Source: Chitinophaga alhagiae (lineage in GTDB: Bacteria; Bacteroidota; Bacteroidia; Chitinophagales; Chitinophagaceae). From it: a stretch of DNA of 64,000 nt. A program made the translations under genes and the position numbers. The DNA lies in assembly GCF_003568665.1 (NCBI RefSeq), contig NZ_QXMH01000001.1, positions 1,426,001-1,490,000 on the forward strand, written 5' to 3'. Positions 1 to 9,249 of the stretch are shown here, piece after piece (positions within the stretch are counted from its first letter, which is position 1; every line of letters begins with the position of its first letter). The notes beneath the pieces are model-generated. The model was not told where the DNA came from. It did not search any database and saw nothing but the letters and a program-made list of their open reading frames with translations.

Positions 1-1207
1 CATTTTCTATAAGCACCTGCCGGCCCTGAATACGTTCCGCATACTCATCCAGGCCGATATAGGTCTCCGTGGCATCCAGGTAATACTGCCTGCCCTGGAG
101 GTTTACCGCGCAAATCATGTGATTGTCTACAGACAATGTGGGCATGGAATAATCGTAAGCAATGTGCCGCGTGCCTATCCAGCAAAGCCGCGCATCCAGC
201 CCGAGGGATACCAGCATTTCCTTGAGCAGGTTGGCCATGCCTTTACAGTCCCCGTACTTTTTCTGCAGCACATCCTGCGCAGGGGCCGGTCTGAAACCGG
301 CTATGCCGTCTTCAAAAGCAATGTAGCGGATGTTTTCCTGTACCCAGGCATACACAGCGCGCACCTTATCGATCTCGCTGTTTTTTTCTCCGGCTATCTG
401 CAGCGCGGCAGTTTTAACGGGCCCGGGATCGTTCCCTATTTCTTTTACCAGGCTGTGATACCAGTTGTACAGGTCTTTTACATTGCCAAAGTAGGTAATG
501 CGCCCAGCCGGTGTTTCAGCAAAGTGGCTGCATACCAGCAGGTGAGGGTAGAGGTACGAAGGCCCGGGCGCAGACAGTTCTTTTTTTGCGGCGGGCTGGT
601 CAAGAATGGTATAGGTGTATATGTCCGCATTGGCTTTTTCGTCAAACACCTTACTCTTACTGATGCCGGCGGTATTAAAATTCATTTCCCTTATTTCAAG
701 CTGCATCCAGCGCGGCACTACCAGCGTTATTTCTTTACGGTGCAGGAAATAGTCTTCATTGAAATACACAGAGGTGAAGTAACGCGGGTCCAGCACGGTC
801 TTTTCCAGGTCTACCCGGCTTTCGCGGCCCTTTTTTTCAAGGTCCAGCATGAAACCGCACACCCTGGCGTCTGAGTAAAAAAAACCTTCTATGGAATAAT
901 AACCATGCTGCGGCCGCAGGCCTTTTACACGATTTCCGCTTACATAGGCCTTTACATCGTCTACACGGCTATAATCATCATAAAACGTACTGTAAGGAAT
1001 GGTGCCACGGAACTCGTTGCAGCGGTAGGTAGTAGAAAAATACTGTTTGACCCAAACGGGATTTTTTGCGTCGCCTTTGGTAAACTCGTACCGTTCTTTC
1101 CGCTCGCTGATCACAATATTTTTGTCTGTGCCGGCCCGGAGAGATGCCACCGGCAACAGGCTGAATAATAAAACATTCAGGTACAGACAGTTACGTGCAA
1201 TTCGCAT
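1..1207 (-). CDS. DUF3857/transglutaminase-like secreted protein, 3' end missing
   Basis: The frame is open from ATG at 1207 to the window edge, giving 402 residues without a stop, so the C-terminus lies outside. Residues 1-25 look like a signal peptide (basic start, then a Leu-rich core). The middle resembles the DUF3857 beta-rich domain. A transglutaminase-like core follows, with Cys321 in a KYGDCKGMAN motif, His363 in DNHM and Asp378 in YYLDATE, the expected Cys-His-Asp triad order. Proteins of this type are common in Bacteroidota and are exported, but their substrates are mostly unknown. The triad suggests an active papain-like fold. The start is the only ATG near the signal peptide, and AT-rich sequence precedes it. 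The family call is fairly sure; the function is not. Confidence 0.85.
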   Translation of the reverse strand, partial: MRIARNCLYLNVLLFSLLPVASLRAGTDKNIVISERKERYEFTKGDAKNPVWVKQYFSTTYRCNEFRGTIPYSTFYDDYSRVDDVKAYVSGNRVKGLRPQHGYYSIEGFFYSDARVCGFMLDLEKKGRESRVDLEKTVLDPRYFTSVYFNEDYFLHRKEITLVVPRWMQLEIREMNFNTAGISKSKVFDEKANADIYTYTILDQPAAKKELSAPGPSYLYPHLLVCSHFAETPAGRITYFGNVKDLYNWYHSLVKEIGNDPGPVKTAALQIAGEKNSEIDKVRAVYAWVQENIRYIAFEDGIAGFRPAPAQDVLQKKYGDCKGMANLLKEMLVSLGLDARLCWIGTRHIAYDYSMPTLSVDNHMICAVNLQGRQYYLDATETYIGLDEYAERIQGRQVLIEN

Positions 1208-1310
1208 AAACGTATAGGTGTAAGGGACATAAAAATACAAAATATTATAAATATATAATATATCCTTATGCCGCTGCACGCTATTTGCTGTACCGCCGGT
1301 TGCCGACCCC

Positions 1311-2393
1311 TCAGAACAAGCTCAACTGGTTGTTGGGCCGTTGGAAAAGAGACGTATTGAACTCAAACCGTTCCGCATTGATGCCGAGGCGTTTGGTATG
1401 TACCTTGAACTGCTGCCGCACCATTTCCGCAAGGTTGCCATCTCCCCGCATGCGGCGGCCGAAATCACTGTCATTGACCTGGCCGCCATGCAGGCTTTCT
1501 ATCATGTGCCAAACCTTGTCCGCCCGGTCCGGGAAGTTTTTATACAGCCAGTCGTTAAAAATGATCTTCACCGCATCGTTGAGGCGCACCACCGTGTAGC
1601 CGGCATACCTGGCGCCATGGTCAGCAGCCTGTTCCAGCAGGCGGGGCACCTCATGATCATTGAGGCCCGGAATAAGCGGGGCTGTCATCACCCCTACCGG
1701 AATGCCCAGTTCAGACAATTCCCGTATCACTTTCAGGCGCTGCGCGGCCGTGGCGGTGCGGGGCTCCATTTTCTGGCGAAGATCTTCCTGCAGCGTAGTG
1801 AGAGATACGAACACACAAACCAACTTATGCTCCGCCATTTTCTGGAGAATGTACTTGTCTCGCAACACCAGCGAGTTTTTGGTGATAATGCCCACAGGCT
1901 GGCGGTACTCCCAGGCTACCTCCAGCAGTTGGCGGGTAAGCCACAGCTTGCGTTCCAGCGGCTGGTAGCAGTCCGTATTGCCGGAAATGGAAATAGGTTT
2001 GGGCACCCAGTTTTTATTATTGAGGAACTTCTTCAGCAGTTCCGGCGCGTTGCGTTTGGCCACTATCTTCCGCTCAAAATCAAGCCCTGCGCTGAACCCC
2101 CAGTACTGATGCGAGTTACGGGCATAACAGTAAATACAGCCGTGCTCACAGCCCTGGTACGGGTTCATGGAGTACCACATGCCTACATCCGGGCTGTCTA
2201 CCTTGTTCACTACGGATTTAGCATGTTCCTCAAAGATCTGGGTAGGCACGTCTGCCTGCCACCATTCATCAATGCCCTCCGCATGTTCCTGAGCATATTC
2301 CTGCTCCAGGAACCTGTTTTTCGGGTTTACCTGGGCGCCTCGCCCTTTATAATAAGGGTTCTCTGACGGTGTATCGCTAAAAGGGAGCGTCAT
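1311..2393 (-). CDS. PA0069/SplB-like radical SAM protein
   Basis: 360 residues. A radical SAM cluster motif CX3CX2C is visible at Cys82, Cys86 and Cys89 (GCEHGCIYC), followed by YARNSHQYWG, which is typical of the COG1533 (SplB-related) group known as the PA0069 family. The three cysteines bind a 4Fe-4S cluster that cleaves S-adenosylmethionine. Spore photoproduct lyase is the distant characterised relative; the substrate of this subgroup is not established, though a DNA repair role is often supposed. The ATG at 2393 is preceded 13-32 bp upstream by a perfect 7-bp-arm inverted repeat that could be an operator. The gene is followed on the same strand by the transglutaminase-like gene after about 100 bp. 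Confidence 0.9.
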   Translation of the reverse strand: MTLPFSDTPSENPYYKGRGAQVNPKNRFLEQEYAQEHAEGIDEWWQADVPTQIFEEHAKSVVNKVDSPDVGMWYSMNPYQGCEHGCIYCYARNSHQYWGFSAGLDFERKIVAKRNAPELLKKFLNNKNWVPKPISISGNTDCYQPLERKLWLTRQLLEVAWEYRQPVGIITKNSLVLRDKYILQKMAEHKLVCVFVSLTTLQEDLRQKMEPRTATAAQRLKVIRELSELGIPVGVMTAPLIPGLNDHEVPRLLEQAADHGARYAGYTVVRLNDAVKIIFNDWLYKNFPDRADKVWHMIESLHGGQVNDSDFGRRMRGDGNLAEMVRQQFKVHTKRLGINAERFEFNTSLFQRPNNQLSLF

Positions 2394-2405
2394 TACGCTA
2401 ATATT

Positions 2406-2425
2406 TTTAGTAAATTTATACTAAA
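2406..2425. promoter_or_regulatory. Operator-like inverted repeat upstream of the radical SAM gene
   Basis: The sequence TTTAGTA-N6-TACTAAA is a perfect inverted repeat with 7-bp arms and a 6-bp spacer. It lies 13-32 bp upstream of the ATG at 2393, where a repressor would cover the core promoter. A TTTG about 18 bp upstream of a TA-rich box on the minus strand could be the -33 element. No regulator is identified; a LexA-like or other SOS-type repressor would fit an SplB-family repair gene, but that is inference. Confidence 0.5.
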
Positions 2426-2477
2426 TTTATTAGCATTCCAAATAATTTGCACTGAACCTGCTTTCGGGTTACACCCA

Positions 2478-4256
2478 TCAGATGATCTCCATCTGCTGCA
2501 TCAGGAAGGTAGCGTTCTTGTTGCGTGCAATACCCGGGCGCATGCGGTAATCAAACAGCAGCTGACCGTTGCTCAGGCTGCTTTCAAAGCAGTAATTGCG
2601 GATCTGCCGGGGATATTCAGCCTCCAATGAGCCCAGCTCCAGGTCGTGCGTGGCAATCATGCCCATGCAGTGGAAACGGAGAAAATGGCGGATAAGTTCT
2701 CGGGAGCCGGTAAGTTTATCTTCGGAATTGGTCCCTTTCAAAATTTCGTCCAGGATAATAAATACCTGCTGGCCGGTTTTGAGTACCTGTATAATATGCT
2801 GCAGCCGCAACAGTTCCGCCTGAAAATAGGAAGTATGCCGGGCAATAGAATCCTTGATGCGCATGGAGGTCATAATGCGCAACGGGTTGCAGGTAAACCC
2901 GGCCGCGCATACCGGCGCGCCTGTCATGGCCAGCAGCCAGTTCACGCCTACGCTGCGCAGAAAGGTGCTTTTGCCGGACATGTTGGAACCGGTGATGATA
3001 TGAAACTGTTCCTGCTCCCCGATGCTGCAATCATTTGTTACGCATTCCGCCTGTGGGATGAGCGGGTGGCCAACGGCCGTGCCTTTTACGCCGGGCGTAT
3101 TTACCAGTTCCGGATATGTATAGGATGGATGGTTATAGGCAAAAGTGGCAAGACTGTTGGCCGTTTCCATCTCCGCCATCACCTGCAGCCATGTCCACAC
3201 ATCTTCTTTATGCCGGGCCTTCCATTTTTCCAGGGCAAGGATGCAATGCAGCTCATACAGGATGAAAGAATTGAGCACCACCCCCACCAGCAGGTTCAGC
3301 CGCTGGTCCAGCATATTGCTGATGCGCGCCAGTTTTTTCAGATCTTTGTCCGCTTCCGCCGCTTTGGCCTGCCGGGCTTGCAGCCACGCCGAACCTTGCC
3401 AGTTGCCCTGCTTGATCAGCTGCAGCAGGTTGGCAAATTTGTGCAGCAGCTTTTCTTTATTGGAAAGCAACTGGTGTTGCGCATTCACTTTCTTCACGTT
3501 CAGCAGCAACACGCCCCAGTTAACAAACAGCAGGCATAACATCGGCACGTAATTGCCGCTGCTCGCATAATAAGCCACTGCCAGCAGCAACAGGGCAGGC
3601 AGCAACCAGCTTATCAGGAACAGGCCACGGCGTTGCAGAAAGTCCATGGGCGCATCCAGCCACAGCCTGATCTCCCGTACATCTTTCGGCTCTTCTCTGG
3701 ATAACCGCGCATGCGCAGCGTACAGTTGCCTGAACTCCACCTGGCCGCCAAGCGTGCGCACCGCTTCCTGCATAGCCTGAATATTTTCCACGTTCTGCAT
3801 CGGCTGCTGCAATGCATTGGCCAAATGCTGCTTGCCGGTGAGGGTGCCGGTGCGGTTGAGGTATTGAAAGAGAGAAGAAGGCCCAAACACATCCAGGTCA
3901 CCTGAAAAATCATGCTGATCATTGACAAATTCTTCCCCGTCATCAAAATCCGCCACATGATCCGTTACCACTTTCAGTTCCTTTTCGTTCAGGTCCAACA
4001 GCGCCTGCAACAAAGCCTGCCGGTCTTTTGCGCGCTGGTAAAACACCAGGCTCGCCACAAAACCTGCCAGCATGGCCAGCATCAGCAGCAGCCATATTAC
4101 GGCAAAAGCGGTGGTAAAATACCGGTACCCAAAATAGAGGAGGCCGATGAAACAGGCCAGCCGCGCCATACTGAGATTGGTAAGCCGGGCGGCCGTTCGG
4201 GATAGCTGGGCTTTGAAATTGTCTATTTGCTGCTGATAGATGGTTGCCGGTTGCAT
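2478..4256 (-). CDS. Membrane-anchored MutS-family ATPase
   Basis: 592 residues from the ATG at 4256. A longer frame exists, but its extra N-terminus has no family character. Two hydrophobic segments lie near residues 31-72, two more near 212-252 and a possible fifth near 320-342. The C-terminal third is a MutS domain V ATPase: Walker A TGSNMSGKST at 422-431, Walker B VFIILDE at 498-504, and a following TNSEDK segment typical of MutS proteins. The mismatch-binding N-terminal domains of MutS are absent. This architecture occurs as an uncharacterised MutS-related family in Bacteroidota and some Firmicutes. ATPase activity is likely; a role in mismatch repair is doubtful given membrane attachment. 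No partner gene is adjacent. Confidence 0.85.
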   Translation of the reverse strand: MQPATIYQQQIDNFKAQLSRTAARLTNLSMARLACFIGLLYFGYRYFTTAFAVIWLLLMLAMLAGFVASLVFYQRAKDRQALLQALLDLNEKELKVVTDHVADFDDGEEFVNDQHDFSGDLDVFGPSSLFQYLNRTGTLTGKQHLANALQQPMQNVENIQAMQEAVRTLGGQVEFRQLYAAHARLSREEPKDVREIRLWLDAPMDFLQRRGLFLISWLLPALLLLAVAYYASSGNYVPMLCLLFVNWGVLLLNVKKVNAQHQLLSNKEKLLHKFANLLQLIKQGNWQGSAWLQARQAKAAEADKDLKKLARISNMLDQRLNLLVGVVLNSFILYELHCILALEKWKARHKEDVWTWLQVMAEMETANSLATFAYNHPSYTYPELVNTPGVKGTAVGHPLIPQAECVTNDCSIGEQEQFHIITGSNMSGKSTFLRSVGVNWLLAMTGAPVCAAGFTCNPLRIMTSMRIKDSIARHTSYFQAELLRLQHIIQVLKTGQQVFIILDEILKGTNSEDKLTGSRELIRHFLRFHCMGMIATHDLELGSLEAEYPRQIRNYCFESSLSNGQLLFDYRMRPGIARNKNATFLMQQMEII

Positions 4257-4429
4257 ACCGGAAAGATAAGGCAAAAATGAGGAGTAATGGCAAGGGTAGG
4301 CCACCAAAAAACAATAGCTTGTTAGCCTGACAAGGAACATGGCCCCGGGAACGATTGTAACATCGGTCCCGAAGCCATGCGCTCAGCCGCTTCTTCGGCT
4401 AAGGGGTGCTTTTTCTGCGTGTGATCTCG

Positions 4430-7400
4430 TTACATATTCCGCCGGTACTGCCCGCCCACTTCATACAGCGCATGCGTGATCTGCCCCAGTGAGCAGTATT
4501 TGACAGTTTCCATCAGCTCGGCGAACAGGTTGCCGTTTTGCACGGCTACGGCCTGCAACTGCTTCAGCTTTTCAGCGCTGAGGTTGGCATGCCGTTCCTG
4601 GAAGGCAGTGAGCGCGTTGATCTGGAACTCCTTTTCCTCCTGTGTGGAACGGATCACTTCCGCCGGGATAATAGTGGGAGAACCGTTCTTGTTCAGGAAG
4701 GTGTTCACGCCGATGATCGGGAACACGCCGGAATGTTTGAGAGACTCGTAGTACAGGCTTTCTTCCTGTATCTTGTTGCGCTGGTACATTCTTTCCATAG
4801 CGCCCAGCACGCCGCCCCGTTCCGTGATCCTGTTAAACTCCGCCAGTACCGCCTCTTCCACCAGGTCTGTCAGTTCTTCAATAAAGAAGCTGCCCTGGTT
4901 GGGGTTTTCGTTTTTGGCGGTGCCCAGCTCCCGGTTAATGATGAGTTGTATGGCCATAGCGCGGCGCACGCTTTCTTCGGTAGGCGTGGTAATGGCCTCA
5001 TCGTAGGCATTGGTGTGCAGGGAATTGCAGTTGTCATAAATGGCGTAGAGGGCCTGCAGGGTAGTACGGATGTCGTTAAAATCTATTTCCTGCGCATGCA
5101 GGCTGCGGCCGGAGGTCTGAATATGATACTTCAGTTTCTGCGAACGCTCGTTGCCTTTGTATTTGTGTTTGATGGCCTTGGCCCAGATGCGGCGGGCCAC
5201 ACGGCCTATAACGGCATATTCCGGGTCCATGCCGTTGCTGAAAAAGAAAGAGAGGTTGGGTGCAAAATCATCTATGTGCATGCCACGGCTGAGGTAATAC
5301 TCTACATAAGTGAAGCCGTTGGCCAGCGTAAAGGCCAGTTGCGTGATGGGGTTGGCGCCCGCTTCCGCAATATGGTAGCCGGAAATACTTACAGAATAGA
5401 AGTTGCGTACTTTTTCGCGGATGAAATAGTCCTGCACGTCTCCCATCAGCTTCAACGCAAACTCCGTGGAGAAGATGCAGGTGTTCTGCGCCTGGTCTTC
5501 TTTCAGAATGTCTGCCTGCACAGTGCCGCGCACGGTGCTGAGGGCGCGGGCCTTTATTTGCTGATATACCCCCGGTTCCAGCACATCGCTGCCGGAAATG
5601 CCCAGCAGTTGCAGCCCCAAACCGTTATTGCCATGGGGCAGGCTGCCGGCGTAGTGCGGCAGGGGATGGTCAGAGAATTTCTTTTTGATAGTGGCTTCCA
5701 CCTGCTCCGTTAACCCGTTGGCGGCAATGTATTTTTCACATTCCTGGTCAATGGCCGCGTTCATGAAAAAAGCCAGCAGAATGGGGGCCGGCCCGTTGAT
5801 AGTCATGGACACGGAGGTTTTCGGGTCGCAGAGATCAAAGCCGCTGTAAAGTTTTTTGGCGTCGTCTACCGTGGCAATACTCACGCCGGAGTTGCCGATC
5901 TTACCGTAAATATCCGGCCGGTAGGCGGGGTCTTCGCCATACAGGGTTACACTGTCAAACGCGGTAGACAGGCGTTTGGCGGGCTGATCTACAGAAACGT
6001 AGTGGAAGCGTTTGTTGGTCCGTTCCGGGCCGCCTTCGCCGGCAAACATGCGGGTAGGGTCTTCTCCTTCCCTTTTCAGGGGAAACACGCCGGCGGCGTA
6101 GGGAAACTCTCCCGGCAGGTTTTCTGTGAGCTGCCAGCGAAGAATGTCTCCCCAATCTTGATAGTGCGGCAGGCTTACCTTCGGAATACGGGAATGCGAA
6201 AGGCTTTCGGAAAAGAGCGGCAGCCTGATCTCTTTGTCCCTCACCTGGAACACGTAATGATCGGCTTTGTATTTTTCTTTCAGCGCGGGCCAGGCGGTTA
6301 TCATTTGCCTGCAGTCCGCGTGCAGTTGCGATTGCACCTGTTCGCTGATGCGCCGCAGCTCATCTGCATGCTGCAAGCCGGGCGCCTTGAGCACGCCTTC
6401 TACCTGGTACCATTGCGTGGCCAGGGCGCATTGTTCATTTACCCAGGCGCCGTACTCCTCAATGCCGCTCACTATTTCGGCCAGGTAGCGCACGCGGGCG
6501 GGCGGTATGATCTGGGATTTGGTAGAAGTAGTGAGTATGGGCTTGTCTGGATGGTCTTCCCCGAAGTATACTCCGGTTTTTTCGACAATGCGGTGCATCA
6601 GGCGCCAGAAGAGCTGGTTCACGCCGGCGTCGTTAAACTGGGAGGCAATGGTGCCTACTACCGGCAGCTCATCGTCTTTGGCTTCCCACAGCCCGTTGTT
6701 GCGCTTATATTGCTTACGCACGTCGTGCAGGGCGTCCAGGGCGCCGGCCTTGTCAAATTTATTAATGGCGATCACGTCCGCATAGTCCAGCATGTTGATC
6801 TTCTCCAGTTGGGAAGCGGCGCCGTACTCCGGTGTCATTACGTAAAGCGCCACATCGCAATAGTCCACAATAGCGGTATCGCTCTGGCCTATGCCGGAGG
6901 TTTCGAGAATGATGAAATCGAAGCCTGCGGCCTTGCAGATGTCAATAGCTTCCTGTATATGCAGGCTGATGGCTTTATCGCTTTCCCGCGTGGCCAGGGA
7001 GCGCATGTACGCGCGGGGGTGGTGGATGCTGTTCATCCGGATGCGGTCTCCCAAAAGGGCGCCGCCGGTCTTTTTCTTGGAGGGGTCTACCGATATGACG
7101 GCTATAGTGCGGTTATCGTATTCATGCAGGAAACGCCTCACCAGCTCATCCGTTACGCTGCTCTTGCCTGCGCCCCCGGTGCCGGTAATACCCAGCACGG
7201 GCGCCTTGCGGGCAGCCATTGCTCCCAGGTCTGCCAGTTGCCCGTTCATGGCAAAGTTTTCCGCATAGGTGATGGCTTTGGCAATTTCAGGGGCGGCGTT
7301 CTTTGTCAGCTTTTCCTGCTGGAGCTTCCATTCTCCCTGTTTCACCGTTTCAAAATCGCATTGTTGTATCACGTCTTCTATCATGCCCCCCAGGCCAAAT

Positions 7401-7774
7401 TTGCGGCCATCGTCAGGAGAATAAATTCGGGTAATGCCATACGCCTGCAGTTCCTCTATTTCAGCGGGCAGTATGGTACCGCCACCGCCGCCGAAGATGC
7501 GGATGTGACCGCAGCCTTTTTCTTTCAGTAAGTCATACATGTATTTGAAAAACTCGATGTGGCCGCCCTGGTAAGACGTAACGGCAATGCCCTGCGCATC
7601 TTCCTGAATGGCGCAATCCACTATTTCCGCCGCGGAACGGTTATGGCCGAGGTGTATCACTTCCGCTCCCGTGCTTTGCATGATCCTGCGCATAATGTTG
7701 ATAGCGGCATCGTGCCCGTCAAATAATGCGGCTGCCGTAACAATACGGACCTTGTGTTGTGGTGTATATGACAT
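4430..7774 (-). CDS. icmF: Fused isobutyryl-CoA mutase IcmF
   Basis: 1114 residues, the usual length of IcmF. Order: a B12-binding domain (DGHDAA with axial His21, Ser67, and a run of five glycines at 95-99), a MeaI-type G-protein chaperone domain (P-loop GTGGAGKS at 198-205, NKFD motif near 348), then the mutase large domain from about residue 560. Family signatures such as [20 protein letters not shown] and a [10 protein letters not shown] segment match IcmF rather than methylmalonyl-CoA mutase. The enzyme interconverts isobutyryl-CoA and n-butyryl-CoA with adenosylcobalamin; the GTPase domain handles cofactor loading. It probably serves branched-chain amino acid or fatty acid carbon flow. 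It stands alone, with no B12 riboswitch recognised upstream. Confidence 0.95.
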   Translation of the reverse strand: MSYTPQHKVRIVTAAALFDGHDAAINIMRRIMQSTGAEVIHLGHNRSAAEIVDCAIQEDAQGIAVTSYQGGHIEFFKYMYDLLKEKGCGHIRIFGGGGGTILPAEIEELQAYGITRIYSPDDGRKFGLGGMIEDVIQQCDFETVKQGEWKLQQEKLTKNAAPEIAKAITYAENFAMNGQLADLGAMAARKAPVLGITGTGGAGKSSVTDELVRRFLHEYDNRTIAVISVDPSKKKTGGALLGDRIRMNSIHHPRAYMRSLATRESDKAISLHIQEAIDICKAAGFDFIILETSGIGQSDTAIVDYCDVALYVMTPEYGAASQLEKINMLDYADVIAINKFDKAGALDALHDVRKQYKRNNGLWEAKDDELPVVGTIASQFNDAGVNQLFWRLMHRIVEKTGVYFGEDHPDKPILTTSTKSQIIPPARVRYLAEIVSGIEEYGAWVNEQCALATQWYQVEGVLKAPGLQHADELRRISEQVQSQLHADCRQMITAWPALKEKYKADHYVFQVRDKEIRLPLFSESLSHSRIPKVSLPHYQDWGDILRWQLTENLPGEFPYAAGVFPLKREGEDPTRMFAGEGGPERTNKRFHYVSVDQPAKRLSTAFDSVTLYGEDPAYRPDIYGKIGNSGVSIATVDDAKKLYSGFDLCDPKTSVSMTINGPAPILLAFFMNAAIDQECEKYIAANGLTEQVEATIKKKFSDHPLPHYAGSLPHGNNGLGLQLLGISGSDVLEPGVYQQIKARALSTVRGTVQADILKEDQAQNTCIFSTEFALKLMGDVQDYFIREKVRNFYSVSISGYHIAEAGANPITQLAFTLANGFTYVEYYLSRGMHIDDFAPNLSFFFSNGMDPEYAVIGRVARRIWAKAIKHKYKGNERSQKLKYHIQTSGRSLHAQEIDFNDIRTTLQALYAIYDNCNSLHTNAYDEAITTPTEESVRRAMAIQLIINRELGTAKNENPNQGSFFIEELTDLVEEAVLAEFNRITERGGVLGAMERMYQRNKIQEESLYYESLKHSGVFPIIGVNTFLNKNGSPTIIPAEVIRSTQEEKEFQINALTAFQERHANLSAEKLKQLQAVAVQNGNLFAELMETVKYCSLGQITHALYEVGGQYRRNM

Positions 7775-8115
7775 AAGGCATGCAATTTACGAAAATAGGG
7801 GCTGTAGCGCGTTGAGACGGAGAATTAGTATTGGTTGAAGGAGGGGGATGTTCCTTTGGAAATTTTTCAACGACTATACAATGACGATAAAAAAAATTAA
7901 CCAAACCGGCTCCTTCGACCGGCTTACCCAAACATGCTTGCAAATCCCGCTGCTGTAAAATTCCGCCATTCCGGCCATCTGTATGTAGCATAAACGGAGA
8001 AAATATTGGGGGCGAATACAAGTTTTCTCAGGCCAGGTCAAAAAGCTGAAGGAACATTGGTTTGTTGCTTAGCGGGCGCCCTTAATGCCCCTTCGGCCAG
8101 GCGGTACTAAAAACG

Positions 8116-8155
8116 AAAAGGGGCGGCCGGGAAAAATCCCGACCAACCCCATTTT
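8116..8155. terminator. Bidirectional terminator-like hairpin
   Basis: An A-tract, GGGG and GGCCGGG pair across an AAAAAT loop with CCCGACC, CCCC and a T-tract, with one mismatch and small bulges. The tracts make it usable in both directions. It lies about 350 bp past the stop of the Nudix regulator gene, so that transcript would have a long 3' end unless another stop exists. Confidence 0.5.
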
Positions 8156-8318
8156 CTCAAAAGGTGATCTATCTAATTGTAAAACATAACGTGGAATTGA
8201 TAAAACGCAATAAGAATAATATGAAAAGCCATTGCTGGCTGAAGTATTTCAGTACCGGGTTTTCTTTTTCCAATAAATTTTACCTGATCGATTTAGATGT
8301 TTGGTCTCTGGCTACTAC

Positions 8319-8359
8319 TGTAAAATATACCCCGAATCCACTAGTGTGTATATTTTACA
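8319..8359. repeat. Perfect 12-bp inverted repeat
   Basis: TGTAAAATATAC at 8319-8330 and its exact complement GTATATTTTACA at 8348-8359 are separated by 17 bases. Neither arm is followed by a T-tract, so a simple terminator is not the best reading. It could be a binding site for a dimeric regulator or the stem of an RNA hairpin. Confidence 0.6.
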
Positions 8360-8424
8360 CAATCTTAATTAAAATTTTGTTAAAAAACAATTTTTACCAG
8401 GCACTGGCAGAAAATATACAGGCG

Positions 8425-8445
8425 GCGTACCCGGATATGGTACGC
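8425..8445. repeat. Small hairpin with 7-bp arms
   Basis: GCGTACC and GGTACGC flank a 7-base spacer. The site lies about 65 bp downstream of the end of the Nudix regulator gene and might stabilise its transcript 3' end. There is no U-tract. Confidence 0.4.
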
Positions 8446-8508
8446 TAAAACCCTTCAGGGAAAAGGATCGGGGAAGAAATGAAAATTTGATTGGAAGTTA
8501 AAATAGTA

Positions 8509-9213
8509 TCAAAAGCCAAGACTCTTCTTGTGCCGCTGGTTGTATTTCTCCTGGTTGAACTTGTACAGCTTTGCGGGGCGGTGCCGTACTTCCTGTTCTT
8601 CCTCATTGAGATCTATCAGGTAGTCCATGGCAAAAAATTTCTTGCGGAAGTTCCGCCGGTCCAGCTTCACGTCCAGGATAGCCTCATAAAGGTTCTGCAG
8701 CTCGCGCAGCGAGAACTTCCTGGGCAGCAGGTTAAACCCTACCGGCTGGTCTATCACCTTGCGCTGCAACCTTTCCAGGCAGGTGGCCAATATTTCCCGG
8801 TGGTCAAAGGCCATCTGCCGGATGTCTTTCACGGCATGCCAGTGCAGCTCGTTAGAGTGGGTTTTCAGCTCTACATGTTCTATGTTCACCAGGGAATAAT
8901 AGGCAATGGTGATCACCCTGCCTGCGGGGTGCCGGTTGATGCCCCCAAAGGCCTGCACCTGCTCCATGTACACGTTCTCCAGGCCGGTACGCTCCCGTAA
9001 TACCCGGTAGGCGGCGGTTTCAATATCTTCATCGGGGTGCATGATGTCTCCCAGGAGCGACCATTTGCCTTTAAATTCTTTCAGGTCGGATTCTATGAGC
9101 AATACCTTCAGCTCGTTCTCGTCAAAGCCGAATATCACACAATCCACTGATATAGCGGCTTTGAAGTAATCCTGGATCTCAATGAGGTGGGTGTTAATGT
9201 TCTTGGCGGACAT
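8509..9213 (-). CDS. Nudix-type transcriptional regulator (AraR/NrtR-like)
   Basis: 234 residues. The N-terminal half has a Nudix fold (VDCVIFGFDENELKVLLIE, then a Nudix-box region near residues 55-78). The C-terminal part has the winged-helix segment (FNLLPRKFSLRELQNLYEAI, then RRNFRKKF) of the NrtR/AraR family. The Nudix box is degenerate: where R-E-U-x-E-E is expected, the sequence reads RVLRER, losing metal-binding glutamates. Catalysis is therefore unlikely and ligand sensing more likely. In Bacteroides a relative (AraR) regulates arabinose use; other members sense ADP-ribose. It follows the amidohydrolase gene on the same strand after 36 bp, so the two may be cotranscribed. The ligand cannot be told from sequence. 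Confidence 0.85.
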   Translation of the reverse strand: MSAKNINTHLIEIQDYFKAAISVDCVIFGFDENELKVLLIESDLKEFKGKWSLLGDIMHPDEDIETAAYRVLRERTGLENVYMEQVQAFGGINRHPAGRVITIAYYSLVNIEHVELKTHSNELHWHAVKDIRQMAFDHREILATCLERLQRKVIDQPVGFNLLPRKFSLRELQNLYEAILDVKLDRRNFRKKFFAMDYLIDLNEEEQEVRHRPAKLYKFNQEKYNQRHKKSLGF

Positions 9214-9249
9214 AGTACATAATCGTGGAATGTCAATAAAATGCAGTAG

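Larger units (their letters stand above)
7775..8508. other. Gene-less AT-rich spacer of about 730 bp with several inverted repeats
   Basis: No convincing gene is present on either strand. Short open frames here lack a plausible start context, family motif or codon bias. The stretch is much richer in A+T than its flanks. It holds a bidirectional terminator-like hairpin at 8116-8155, a perfect 12-bp inverted repeat at 8319-8359 and a 7-bp-arm hairpin at 8425-8445, described separately. The part next to 7774 should contain the icmF promoter; the part next to 8509 is the 3' flank of the Nudix regulator. Confidence 0.6.

Noticed and set aside
119..1168. Two plus-strand open frames over the first kilobase
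   Set aside because: They are antisense to the transglutaminase-like gene on the minus strand, which has a signal peptide and an intact triad; their own proteins show no family character.
8164..8448. A 94-residue plus-strand frame in the 730-bp spacer
   Set aside because: It is Ile/Lys/Asn-rich as expected from AT-rich sequence, has no motif or promoter, and runs through two inverted repeats.
8400..8500. B12 riboswitch near the icmF upstream region
   Set aside because: A GGCACTGGCAG stretch looked like part of a B12 box, but it lies on the wrong side and lacks the rest of the element.
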